The position numbers were made by a program, and so were the translations under genes. The notes beneath the pieces were generated by a model. It worked only from the letters and a program-made list of their open reading frames with translations. It made no database searches and was not told where the DNA came from. Shown here piece after piece: positions 41,016-49,590 of a DNA stretch of 64,000 nucleotides. The number at the start of each line of letters is the position of its first letter. Within the stretch, counting starts at the first letter, position 1. The DNA comes from JAJEBT01 sp965221485. GTDB lineage: Bacteria > Pseudomonadota > Alphaproteobacteria > MPNO01 > UBA830. Where the stretch lies: NCBI GenBank assembly GCA_965221485.1, contig OZ244893.1, forward strand, positions 248,001 through 312,000. Direction: 5' to 3'.

Positions 41016-43400
41016 TTAAAGCTTCCCGAGCGCCTCCAGGACCTTGCGCGGCGTGAACGGCATGTTGCTCAATCGGGCACCGAACGGTGACAGCGCGTCA
41101 TTGATGGCGTTCATGACCGCTGCGGGCGCTCCACATGTGCCGGCTTCACCGGCCCCCTTGGCGCCAAGATCCGAGTCCACTGTCGGGGATACGGTGTGGC
41201 CGCAGCCGATGTCTGGCAGTTCTGCTGCCATCGGGACCAGATAGTCCGCCATGTTGGCGTTCAGCATCTGACCCTCGCTGTCATAGAGGCATTCTTCCCA
41301 CAGGGCACCACCAAGCCCCTGCACCACGCCGCCACGGATCTGTTCGTCAACCAGCAGCGGATTGATCACAGTTCCGCAATCCTCGATACACCAGTGATCG
41401 AGTAATGTGATGAAACCTGTCTCCACGTCCACCTCAAGATAGGACGCCTGGGCGCCATTGGTGAAGGCAAACGGAAACTTCCGTGGCACATAATGTCGGG
41501 TGGCTACCAGCTCCGACTGAAATCCGTCGGGAAGCGTGTCGGGCCGATAATAGCAGATACGCCCGATTTCATCGAGGCCCATGCGTTCCACGCCAGTATC
41601 GGCATCGACCACAACCGCGTTGCGGATATCGAGTTTGTCCGGATCTTCCTGCAGCATGGCTCCGGCTGCAATCAGGATTTGCTGGCGCAGGGCCCGGCCC
41701 GCCTGGGCAACCGCCTCGCCACCGATTCCCGCGGCTCGCGATGCCCAGGTCCCGCCGCCATAGGGTGTGTGTTCGGTATCGCCGGTGATGATTCGCAATC
41801 GCTCCGGCGGTACACCGACAGCTGTTGCGGCAACCTGTGATATCACCGCTTCCATCCCCTGGCCCTGTTCGGTCGCGCCGGTGGCGACGAATACATTCCC
41901 CTTGGCATCAAGCCGCAAGGTGGCACCGTCCTGGGCCGAGATGCGCGCGCCGCCGACGCCGTAGAACATTGCCGACGGATTCGTAACCTCTATGAAACTC
42001 GAGACACCGATGCCGCGATAGACACCTTGCTCGCGCAGTCGGTCACGTTCAGACCGGAGCGCATCGTAATCCATCTTTTCCACCAGCATCTCGAGACTTT
42101 GCTGGTGCGAAAGCCGCTCGAACAGCATGCCCTGTGCGGACCGGCAAGGGTAGGAGTCATCCTTTCTCAGGTTGATCCGCCGGAAGGCAACGGGATCCAT
42201 GTCAATGGCCGCTGCGGCCTTGTCTACCAGCCCTTCGGTAACCGCGCATTTGATCGGATGACCGACGGCACGGTACTGGCACATCATGTTCTTGTTCTGC
42301 AGGACGACTGTGGCGACAGCGCGGTAGTTGTCGAAGTCGTAGGGGCCCCCGATCATGTTGACAATCTGGTTGGCCTCGATCCCGCTGGTCCGGGGGTACA
42401 TCGAGTAGGGACCGATGCCTGTGAGGTCGTCGATTTCGAAGGCCAGGATACGACCGTCTTTCCGGATCGCAATCTTGCCCTTGACCCGGTGGTCGCGCGC
42501 GTGGATGTCGGAAACAAAGCTCTCGATCCGGTCAGCGATGAATTTGACAGGGCGTTTCAGCAAAATGGAAAGTCCGACCGTTGCGATCTCGTCAGCATAG
42601 GTGTGGACCTTGATCCCGAAGGATCCCCCGACATCACCCGCAATGATCCGGACCCGGTGCTCTTCGATTCGATAATGGGTCGCCAGAATGTTCTGGACCA
42701 TATGAGGGCACTGGGTGTTGTGCCAGACGGTCAGCTGTTCATCGGCCTGGTTCCAGTCGGTGAGAATGGCCCGCGGTTCGAGACAGACACCGGTGTGGCG
42801 CCCGAACACGTAAGTTTCCTCGATTACGTAATCGGCCTCGGCAAGGGCCGTGTCGACATCCCCGAAGTCGGCCTTTCTCTGCCAGGTCAGATTGTCGCCG
42901 AGGCTCTCGTGAATGACCGGGGTCGCCTCATCGAGTGCGGTTTCCGCATCGGTGACTGCTGGCAAGGGTGTCCAGTCAATCTCGACCAGTGCGGCCGCGT
43001 CTTCGGCCTGTGCGCGGCTGTCGGCAACGACAGCAACCACGGCCTCGCCCTGCCACGTGGCCTTTTCCAGCGGAAGGGCATATTGCGGTGCAGACTTGAT
43101 GCCTTCGAGATGCGTCAGAACCCCGACCCATGGATCATGAATGTCCGCGAGATCCTTGCCCGTGATGACAGCAATCACGCCGGGAGCGGCTCGTGCCTGT
43201 TCCACATTGATGCCAGCGATTTCGGCATGGGCATGCGGCGATCGTACAAAGGCGGCATGAGCCATGCGCTTGAGTTCGATATCGTCAACGAAGCGCCCAC
43301 CGCCGCGGACCAGCCTGGGCGCGTTGGGGCGCGGGACCGAGCGGCCGATATAGGAATTGGGACGGTCCAGAATCCAGCGGTCCGTAACCATTTCGTTCAT
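41016..43400 (-). CDS. Xanthine dehydrogenase family, molybdopterin-binding subunit (CoxL-like)
   Basis: The large catalytic subunit (794 residues) of a molybdenum hydroxylase. It opens with SVPRPNAPRLVRGGGRFVDDI (cofactor-binding half), continues through AGDVGGSFGIKVHTYADE and MMCQYRAVGHPIKCAVTEG, and ends with GAKGAGEAGTCGAPAAVMNAI, whose Glu is the catalytic base of the family. The CO-dehydrogenase loop AYxCSFR is absent, so this is not a form I CO dehydrogenase; oxidation of an N-heterocycle, aldehyde or nicotine-like compound is more likely. The start MNEMVTDRWI at 43400 overlaps the Fe-S subunit's stop by four bases (ATGA). It is third in the minus-strand operon M-S-L. Confidence 0.9.
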   Translation of the reverse strand: MNEMVTDRWILDRPNSYIGRSVPRPNAPRLVRGGGRFVDDIELKRMAHAAFVRSPHAHAEIAGINVEQARAAPGVIAVITGKDLADIHDPWVGVLTHLEGIKSAPQYALPLEKATWQGEAVVAVVADSRAQAEDAAALVEIDWTPLPAVTDAETALDEATPVIHESLGDNLTWQRKADFGDVDTALAEADYVIEETYVFGRHTGVCLEPRAILTDWNQADEQLTVWHNTQCPHMVQNILATHYRIEEHRVRIIAGDVGGSFGIKVHTYADEIATVGLSILLKRPVKFIADRIESFVSDIHARDHRVKGKIAIRKDGRILAFEIDDLTGIGPYSMYPRTSGIEANQIVNMIGGPYDFDNYRAVATVVLQNKNMMCQYRAVGHPIKCAVTEGLVDKAAAAIDMDPVAFRRINLRKDDSYPCRSAQGMLFERLSHQQSLEMLVEKMDYDALRSERDRLREQGVYRGIGVSSFIEVTNPSAMFYGVGGARISAQDGATLRLDAKGNVFVATGATEQGQGMEAVISQVAATAVGVPPERLRIITGDTEHTPYGGGTWASRAAGIGGEAVAQAGRALRQQILIAAGAMLQEDPDKLDIRNAVVVDADTGVERMGLDEIGRICYYRPDTLPDGFQSELVATRHYVPRKFPFAFTNGAQASYLEVDVETGFITLLDHWCIEDCGTVINPLLVDEQIRGGVVQGLGGALWEECLYDSEGQMLNANMADYLVPMAAELPDIGCGHTVSPTVDSDLGAKGAGEAGTCGAPAAVMNAINDALSPFGARLSNMPFTPRKVLEALGKL

Positions 43401-43879
43401 GGTGCCTCTCCTTTCCCCCCGCGGGCCATTTCGACCGCATCGACGATGGCCTGGTAACCCGTACAACGGCAGAAATTTCCGGAAATATACTCGCGGATTT
43501 CGTTCCGCGATGCCTCGGGATTACGTTCAAGAAGCTCGGCCACGGTCATCAGCATGCCCGGCGTGCAGTAGCCGCATTGCAGAGCGTTACGTTCCACGAA
43601 GGCGTCCTGAAGTTGCCCGATTTCTCCGCTGTCGGACAGACCCTCGATGGTCCAGACATCGGAGCCTTCAGCCTGGGCGGCGAGCATCAGACAACCGCGT
43701 ACGGTGCGGTCATCGACCCGGATCGTGCAGGCGCCGCAGACGCCATGCTCGCATCCCACATGGCTCCCGGTCAGACCCAGCTCGTAGCGCAGGAAATCCA
43801 CGAGATTGTTCCTGGCCTCGGTACGCCGCGTGACCAGTTCTCCATTGACCGTCATTGTCACGTTGATGGTTGTGTCCAT
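43397..43879 (-). CDS. (2Fe-2S)-binding subunit of molybdenum hydroxylase (CoxS-like)
   Basis: A 160-residue two-domain ferredoxin subunit: plant-type [2Fe-2S] motif CEHGVCGACTIRVDDRTVRGC and the C-terminal helical cluster LQCGYCTPGM and GNFCRCTGYQ. It carries electrons from the Mo centre to the FAD subunit. The start ATG 43879 has GAGGAG nine bases upstream. Its stop overlaps the molybdopterin subunit start. The FAD subunit gene ends 13 bp upstream. Confidence 0.92.
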   Translation of the reverse strand: MDTTINVTMTVNGELVTRRTEARNNLVDFLRYELGLTGSHVGCEHGVCGACTIRVDDRTVRGCLMLAAQAEGSDVWTIEGLSDSGEIGQLQDAFVERNALQCGYCTPGMLMTVAELLERNPEASRNEIREYISGNFCRCTGYQAIVDAVEMARGGKGEAP

Positions 43880-43892
43880 CGGATGCAACTCC

Positions 43893-44750
43893 TCAGTCCG
43901 CCATTATTGCATTGAGGGTGCGTTTGGCCAGAACACCGGCCAGATGCTTGCGCATGGCACCGTCAGCGTTGAAGTCATCGGGTGGATCCAGCTCCTCCCT
44001 GAGGGACTCCGCGAGGTCTGCAGCGAGATCGTCGGACAGGGTCCTTCCCCGCAGCAGTCCGGCAGTCCGCGAAGCAGCGACCGGGCGATCCCCGGCGCCG
44101 AAATAGGCCAGCCGGGCCTCACCGAAGCGGTCTCCGTCAATCTGGACATGGGCGGCAAGGCCGATAATGGCATAGTCACCATGGCGGCGCGCCAGTTCCA
44201 TGAAGCCCGATTTCCAGTCGCCACCGGATTTCGGGATTTCGATCGCGGTCACAATTTCGCCGTCTTCCAGGGCGGTTTCGAACAGGCCCTTGAAGAAGCC
44301 GCCGGCCGAAACGCGGCGCTCGCCGTTTCGGCCAGCGACGACGATCTCTGCATCGAGTGCGGTGACACAGGCCGGCAGTTCGGCAGCCGGGTCGGCCAGA
44401 GCAATCGAGCCACCGAAGGTTCCGCGGTTGCGGATCGCAGGGTGCGCGATATGCGGCATGGCGCTGGCAATAAGCGGAACCTGTGTTCGCACCAGCTCCG
44501 ACGTCTCGACATCTACATGGCGAGCCATGGCCCCGATGCGTATCGCGGAGCCTGCGTCGCTGATATTGGCCAGTCCTTCGATGCGATTGATGTCAATGAG
44601 GATCCGGGGCTCCGACAAGCGCATGTTGAGTGTCGCCATCAGACTTTGTCCACCGGCGAGAATCCGCGCCTCGCTGCCATGTTTTTCCAGGAGCCCGAAT
44701 ACGTCATCGAGGGTATCCGGTCTTGCGTAAGCGAAGGGGGCAGGTTTCAT
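43893..44750 (-). CDS. FAD-binding subunit of molybdenum hydroxylase (CoxM-like)
   Basis: A 285-residue PCMH-type FAD subunit: EARILAGGQSLMATLNMRL (FAD pyrophosphate loop), HPAIRNRGTFGGSIALADPAAELP (second FAD motif), and a C-terminal CO_deh_flav_C domain. It lacks the extra Cys loop found in the other FAD subunit of this window (49591). First gene of the minus-strand operon, divergent from the VOC gene at 44989 with 238 bp of shared upstream region. Confidence 0.92.
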   Translation of the reverse strand: MKPAPFAYARPDTLDDVFGLLEKHGSEARILAGGQSLMATLNMRLSEPRILIDINRIEGLANISDAGSAIRIGAMARHVDVETSELVRTQVPLIASAMPHIAHPAIRNRGTFGGSIALADPAAELPACVTALDAEIVVAGRNGERRVSAGGFFKGLFETALEDGEIVTAIEIPKSGGDWKSGFMELARRHGDYAIIGLAAHVQIDGDRFGEARLAYFGAGDRPVAASRTAGLLRGRTLSDDLAADLAESLREELDPPDDFNADGAMRKHLAGVLAKRTLNAIMAD

Positions 44751-44988
44751 CGATATTCCCTTGCATGAAAGGGCCTCCCCGACGTACCTGCCGGCACCCT
44801 CGGGAAAGCGCAGCCATTCTGCGCCAGCGTTCCGAAGCAGGTCAAGCTTGCCAATTCGGGTTCTTCGCCGGCAGAACAGGGTTCGCTGGTCCGGGCCCCA
44901 CAGGGACCAGCACGGGGACGGCTGTACACCTCTTGAACCCGAGGCTGAACTGGTGCAAGTTCCCTCGGGTCAAATCAGGAGAAAACCG

Positions 44989-45420
44989 ATGAGTCTCAAT
45001 TCGCTTGATCACTGTTCCATTCGTACAGTCAAACTCCAGGAGACGCGGGACTTCTATGTGGATCTCCTCGGAATGCATGACGGTGACCGCCCTGATTTTC
45101 CGTTTCCGGGCAACTGGTTGTATGTGGACGGAACCGCTGTCGTCCATCTGGTCGGCGTTGATCCCGATGATCCGTCCGGTCTCATGGAGTATCTTGGCGG
45201 CGAACTCGATGCTGAAGCCCTTGACGGCACCGGAGCCTTTGATCACATCGCGTTTCGTGCCAAGGATCCTGATCTGCTGCGCGGACGTCTCGAAGAAAAG
45301 GGCTATCCCTATCGCGAGCGCAAGGTTCCAAACATGGATCTCTTTCAGATCTTTGTCGAAGACCCGAACGGTGTGGTGATTGAACTCAACTATTGGGCCG
45401 AGGACCAGGTGGCCGCCTGA
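44989..45420 (+). CDS. VOC family protein (glyoxalase/dioxygenase-like)
   Basis: A 143-residue single-module vicinal-oxygen-chelate protein: LDHCSIRTVKLQETRDFYVDLLG at the N-terminus, FDHIAFRAKD in the middle and FVEDPNGVVIELNYW at the end, giving metal ligands His, His and Glu. It could be a glyoxalase, isomerase or dioxygenase. AGGAGA precedes the ATG, eight bases away. It begins a plus-strand set with the monooxygenase (21 bp downstream) and the hydroxybenzoyl-CoA reductase-like genes. Confidence 0.85.
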   Translation: MSLNSLDHCSIRTVKLQETRDFYVDLLGMHDGDRPDFPFPGNWLYVDGTAVVHLVGVDPDDPSGLMEYLGGELDAEALDGTGAFDHIAFRAKDPDLLRGRLEEKGYPYRERKVPNMDLFQIFVEDPNGVVIELNYWAEDQVAA

Positions 45421-45441
45421 CGGTTGCGGACACACAAGCCG

Positions 45442-46641
45442 ATGAACATTACCGTTGCAAGAGCCGAGACGAGGGATCCGGGACTGGACGAGATGACAGC
45501 GTGTGCAGCGGCACTTACGCCTGTGCTGGCTGAACGCGCCGATCACGTCGAGAACACACGCATGATCCACCCCGACACGGTCCGGGATTTCTGGGACACG
45601 CGCATCTGGTCCATTCTCAAACCTCGACGCTACGGGGGCCTCCAGCTCAGCTACCATTCGGTGATTGACATTCCGGATCACATCGCACGGGGTTGCGCAT
45701 CGACAGCATGGATCTACAGCAACCTGATCAGCCATGACTGGATGCTTGGCATGTGGCCTGCCGAGGCCCAGGACGCTGTCTGGAAGGACAATCCGGAAGC
45801 CCTGATTGCCTCGTCCCTGGTGGCGACAGGGGGATGTGCACGAAAGGTGACTGGAGGGTATGAGCTCTCGGGGCGCTGGCCGTTTTGCAGCGGGATCGAT
45901 CCGAGCGACTGGATGATGATGGGGGCCATGATCGAGGATGATGGCCCTCGACGGCCCCTGTGGCTGGTGGTACCGCGTGACCGCTTCGAGGAAATCGATA
46001 CCTGGCATGTCAGCGGCCTCGTCGGCAGTGGCAGCCGTGATGTGGCGAGTGAAGACATATTTGTGCCCGAACACATGACCCTTGAACCGCACCTGACGCG
46101 CGGTGGACCCACACCGGGTTCTTCCCACGTTCCCGGCATTCTGTACGAATTGCCGGTGCTGGGTCTCTTCCCTCACATTCTCGTCGGCCCGATCCTCGGT
46201 ATCGCCCAGGGAGCCTATGACGATTATGTTGCCGAGGTCCGGAGGAGGTCATCAACTGCCAACAATACGAAACTGGCCGAGCATACCCAGATCCAGATGA
46301 AGGTCGCGGAGGCCGCAACCCTGATCCAGGCTGCGAGATTGCTTGCGCACGACAATATCCGCGAAGCCGAGCACATCGCCGGGCGCGATGATCGGCCACC
46401 GCTTGAGGCAAAGATGCGTTGGCGGCGCGACGGAGCCTTTGCGGCACAGAACTGCCTGAAGGCGGTTCAGCTGCTCCATTCGATCATCGGAGGAGCCGGG
46501 AACTATCTCAGTCACCCGTTCCAGAGAAGGTTGAGGGACATGAACGCGGCCATTGGCCAGACCCAGGTCAATTTTGATATCAATGGTGCGGAATTCGGCA
46601 GGGTCACGCTGGGTCTTGAGGCGGCGAACAAGGCGGTCTGA
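45442..46641 (+). CDS. Group D flavin-dependent monooxygenase (acyl-CoA dehydrogenase fold)
   Basis: A 399-residue paralogue of the protein at 30257, sharing LKPRRYGGLQLSYHSV, GCASTAWIYSNLISHDWMLGMWP, YELSGRWPFCSGIDPSDWMM and the C-terminal IIGGAGNYLSHPFQRRLRDMNAA. The SGRWPF-CSGI segment places it with HsaA/HpaB-C2-like aromatic hydroxylases needing reduced flavin from another protein. The start ATG at 45442 is taken over the TTG at 45424. It lies between the VOC gene and the HcrCAB-like genes, a combination of oxygenase and reductase types in one operon. Confidence 0.86.
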   Translation: MNITVARAETRDPGLDEMTACAAALTPVLAERADHVENTRMIHPDTVRDFWDTRIWSILKPRRYGGLQLSYHSVIDIPDHIARGCASTAWIYSNLISHDWMLGMWPAEAQDAVWKDNPEALIASSLVATGGCARKVTGGYELSGRWPFCSGIDPSDWMMMGAMIEDDGPRRPLWLVVPRDRFEEIDTWHVSGLVGSGSRDVASEDIFVPEHMTLEPHLTRGGPTPGSSHVPGILYELPVLGLFPHILVGPILGIAQGAYDDYVAEVRRRSSTANNTKLAEHTQIQMKVAEAATLIQAARLLAHDNIREAEHIAGRDDRPPLEAKMRWRRDGAFAAQNCLKAVQLLHSIIGGAGNYLSHPFQRRLRDMNAAIGQTQVNFDINGAEFGRVTLGLEAANKAV

Positions 46642-46741
46642 AACCTTCCGCTCACCCTGCGGCAGCCAGGGAGGCAGATTGCCGGGTGCGCGGCGAAGAA
46701 TGGACGCGCTCAGGTCGACAGAGGCCGGGAGATTCAACATC

Positions 46742-46772
46742 ATGAAGCCAGCATTATGAAGCCAGCATTATG
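46742..46772 (+). promoter_or_regulatory. Tandem 5-codon leader ORFs coupled to the Fe-S subunit gene
   Basis: A 14-bp unit (atgaagccagcatt) is repeated exactly at 46742 and 46756 and followed by atgaag at 46770. Each unit encodes Met-Lys-Pro-Ala-Leu and stops at a TGA that overlaps the next ATG as ATGA; the third ATG is the real gene start. A GGAG lies 13-16 bases upstream of the first ATG. Translation could re-initiate stepwise, or the duplication may simply be a slippage product. Confidence 0.6.
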
Positions 46773-47255
46773 AAGACTGTGTTGTCGCTGACCGTGAACG
46801 GCCGTCCCCGTGAAGACGCCGCCGCTTCCAACCTCCTGCTTGTTGACTATCTGCGTGAAACCGTTGGCCTGACGGGAACCAAGATCGGGTGCGACGGAGG
46901 TGAATGCGGATTATGTACGGTGCTGGTCGATGGCGCCCCCCGGCATTCCTGTCTGACTCTCGCTGCAAGTTGTGAAGGAACATCAATCGAGACCATCGAA
47001 GCGTTGGCGAAAGGGGGAAGACTGAACGCGATCCAGCGCGGTTTTCATGAAAAGCTGGGTGCGCAATGCGGGTATTGTACTCCCGGCATGGTGATGGCAG
47101 CGGAAGGCCTGTTGCGGCGCGTTCCTGATCCTGATGAAGAGATGATCCGGACGGAAATGGCATCGAATATCTGCCGGTGTACGGGTTATGTGAAAATCAT
47201 CGAGGCCGTACGCATGGCCGCGGACGAGCATTTGGCCGCAGACGGGAGCCGGTAA
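46770..47255 (+). CDS. (2Fe-2S)-binding subunit, 4-hydroxybenzoyl-CoA reductase gamma-like
   Basis: A 161-residue ferredoxin subunit with CDGGECGLCTVLVDGAPRHSC ([2Fe-2S] plant type) and QCGYCTPGMVM and NICRCTGYVK (second cluster). It opens KTVLSLTVNGRPRED. Together with the following two genes it forms a complete molybdenum hydroxylase set. The TAA stop overlaps the next ATG by one base (TAATG). The start is the third ATG of the mini-ORF ladder described at 46742. Confidence 0.92.
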   Translation: MKTVLSLTVNGRPREDAAASNLLLVDYLRETVGLTGTKIGCDGGECGLCTVLVDGAPRHSCLTLAASCEGTSIETIEALAKGGRLNAIQRGFHEKLGAQCGYCTPGMVMAAEGLLRRVPDPDEEMIRTEMASNICRCTGYVKIIEAVRMAADEHLAADGSR

Positions 47256-49582
47256 TGTCTGGCAGGGACTCCCCGATGCCCGTTCCGTCCATCGGCGTGC
47301 CGCTCCCCATGGTCGACGGGCCGGAGAAAATAACCGGCAAGGCACAATATTCGGCCGATTTCCTGACACAGGATGCACTTGCAGGTGTGATCAAGAGAAG
47401 TCCGGTTGCGCATGCGCGGATTCTTTCGATCGACGTAACGGAAGCCGAGCGCTTGCCCGGCGTGCGGGCCGTGATCACCGGAGCAGAGACCGATGAGACC
47501 CACGGCGTGCTGCCGGTTGCTCGCACCGAACCGCCGATCGCACGGGAACGCGTCCGCTACCGGGGGGAACCGGTTGCAGCCGTCGCAGCGGACACCATTG
47601 AGACCGCGCGGCGCGCCTCAGATCTTATTCGGATCGAATATGAAGATCTCCCGTCCGTCTTCACTGCCGACGAGGCACTCTCGGAGGATGCCGTCCAGAT
47701 TCATGAACAGCGTCCTGGAAATATCGAACGGCATGTCGAATTCGAAATCGGCGATGTGGACGCAGGTTTCGCCGAGGCAGACCTCGTCCACGAGACGGAA
47801 TATCACTGTTCCGAGGTCTGCCAGGTGCAGACCGAGCCCCATGCGGCGCTGGCAAGCTACGATGCCGAGCGGGACGAGCTTACCGTCTGGGCCAGCACCC
47901 AGGTTCCCTATTATGTCCATTTGATGCTGGCCAGGATTCTCAAGATGCCCAAATCGAGAATTCGTGTGATCAAGCCGTTTCTCGGGGGTGGTTTTGGCGC
48001 CCGCACGGAAGCCCTGAATGTCGAAATGATTGCGGCCATGCTGGCTCGAAGGGCACAGGGTGACGTCCGTATTGTGGTCAGCAGGGAAGAGACCTTCATC
48101 ACCCACCGCGGCAGGCCGGAGCAGAGCGTCCGGTTGCGCCTGGGGATGACGAGGGATGGGCGCGTTACAGCGGTCGATTGCCGGACCGTGCAACGTGGGG
48201 GTGCCTACTCAGGCTACGGAATCGTTACGATTCTTTACTCCGGTTCGATGCTGTTCGCGATCTATGATTTGCAGAATGTGCGTTATGACGGAAAGCGGGT
48301 TCTGACAAACACGCCTCCCTGTGGCGCGTTTCGCGGACATGGAACGGTCAATGTCCGACATGCATTCGAGAATGCGCTTGATGAAATGGCCACCCGGCTC
48401 GGCCTTGATCCGTTCGCCGTGCGCCGCGCCAACCTCATCAGGGAGATGGGCCATGTTGCCAACGACCTGTGGGTCAATTCCTACGGCCTCCCCGAATGCC
48501 TCGATATCGTTGAACGGGCGTCCCGGTGGAAGGCCCGAAAAGGCCGTTTGCCGGCAGGCAAGGGACTTGGCCTTGGCTGCTCACACTATGTCTCCGGCGC
48601 CTCAAAACCTGTCAACTGGACAGGCGAGCCGCATGCGACCGTCAATCTGAAGCTCGATTTTGACGGCTCGGTCGTGATTCTGACGGGTGCGTCGGAAATC
48701 GGTCAGGGTTCGAGCACGATTCTGGTTCAATGTGTGGCCGAGGTGCTGGGTATTGATCCGGGCAGGGTCAAGATCGTGACCTCGGACAGCCGCGTCACTC
48801 CCAAGGACAACGGATCCTATTCGTCCCGGGTGACCTATATGGTGGGGAATGCCGCCATTGAAGCCGCCAACAATCTCAAGAGCGTGCTGACCGAAGCGGC
48901 CTCGCGAAAACTTGATGTCAGTCCTCAGGACGTAGAGTGTCTTGGCGAAGTGTATCGGGCCGGAAGCCAGGACACGGGGCTGACATTCGAAGAGGTTGTG
49001 GCTGCAGCTCTGGAGGGCACGGGAACCATTACGGTCAAGGGCAATTTTGACACGCTTCCGCAAAGCTGGGGCGGCAAGAAATACCGTGGGGCAGCGATTG
49101 GCGGTTCCATGGCGTTTTCCTACGCCGCGCAGGTGGTCGAGGTGACAGTTGATCCTGATACCGCCGAGATCACTGTCGACAAGGTCTGGGTCGCTCACGA
49201 CTGCGGCAAGGCCCTGAATCCCCTGACAGTGGAGGGCCAGATCCAGGGATCGGTCTGGATGGGCATGGGTCAGGCGCTCTCGGAGGAAACGCGTTATCAC
49301 GACGGTCTCATGATAACCGGGAACATGCTTGATTACCGGGTTCCCACCTTTGTCGAATCGCCGCCCATCGAGGCCCACATCGTGGAGGCGAATGATCCGC
49401 ATGGACCGTTTGGCGCCAAGGAAGCCGGGGAAGCCTCGCTGGCAGGGTTTCTGCCGGCTCTGACATCCGCAATCGCCGATGCGGTCGGGGTCCGGGCCCA
49501 TGAATTGCCGGTTACACCGGACCGCCTGCTGCAATTGCTTGAGGATTACCAGCGATCGGCCAGCCGGCAGGCAGCGGAATAG
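47255..49582 (+). CDS. Molybdopterin-binding subunit, 4-hydroxybenzoyl-CoA reductase alpha-like
   Basis: A 775-residue catalytic subunit: VDGPEKITGKAQYSADF (typical HcrA-like opening), KPFLGGGFGARTEALNVEM, TPPCGAFRGHGTVNVRHAFE and the C-terminal GPFGAKEAGEASLAGFLPA with the conserved Glu. Family members either hydroxylate heterocycles/aldehydes with water or, in 4-hydroxybenzoyl-CoA reductase, remove a phenolic OH reductively. The nature of the FAD subunit (next gene) points to the reductase type. Start MSGRDSP at 47255 by TAATG coupling; the longer frame is not used. Confidence 0.9.
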   Translation: MSGRDSPMPVPSIGVPLPMVDGPEKITGKAQYSADFLTQDALAGVIKRSPVAHARILSIDVTEAERLPGVRAVITGAETDETHGVLPVARTEPPIARERVRYRGEPVAAVAADTIETARRASDLIRIEYEDLPSVFTADEALSEDAVQIHEQRPGNIERHVEFEIGDVDAGFAEADLVHETEYHCSEVCQVQTEPHAALASYDAERDELTVWASTQVPYYVHLMLARILKMPKSRIRVIKPFLGGGFGARTEALNVEMIAAMLARRAQGDVRIVVSREETFITHRGRPEQSVRLRLGMTRDGRVTAVDCRTVQRGGAYSGYGIVTILYSGSMLFAIYDLQNVRYDGKRVLTNTPPCGAFRGHGTVNVRHAFENALDEMATRLGLDPFAVRRANLIREMGHVANDLWVNSYGLPECLDIVERASRWKARKGRLPAGKGLGLGCSHYVSGASKPVNWTGEPHATVNLKLDFDGSVVILTGASEIGQGSSTILVQCVAEVLGIDPGRVKIVTSDSRVTPKDNGSYSSRVTYMVGNAAIEAANNLKSVLTEAASRKLDVSPQDVECLGEVYRAGSQDTGLTFEEVVAAALEGTGTITVKGNFDTLPQSWGGKKYRGAAIGGSMAFSYAAQVVEVTVDPDTAEITVDKVWVAHDCGKALNPLTVEGQIQGSVWMGMGQALSEETRYHDGLMITGNMLDYRVPTFVESPPIEAHIVEANDPHGPFGAKEAGEASLAGFLPALTSAIADAVGVRAHELPVTPDRLLQLLEDYQRSASRQAAE

Positions 49583-49590
49583 GATCGGGC

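Noticed and set aside
42027..43457. A 476-residue plus-strand open frame opposite the CoxL-like gene
   Set aside because: No recognisable domain and fully overlapped by a clear molybdopterin subunit.
41016..43879. Form I CO dehydrogenase (CoxL)
   Set aside because: The diagnostic AYxCSFR active-site loop of CO dehydrogenase is not present; kept as a general molybdenum hydroxylase.
44842..46176. A 444-residue minus-strand open frame opposite the VOC and monooxygenase genes
   Set aside because: Shadow of two well-supported plus-strand genes with their own ribosome-binding sites.
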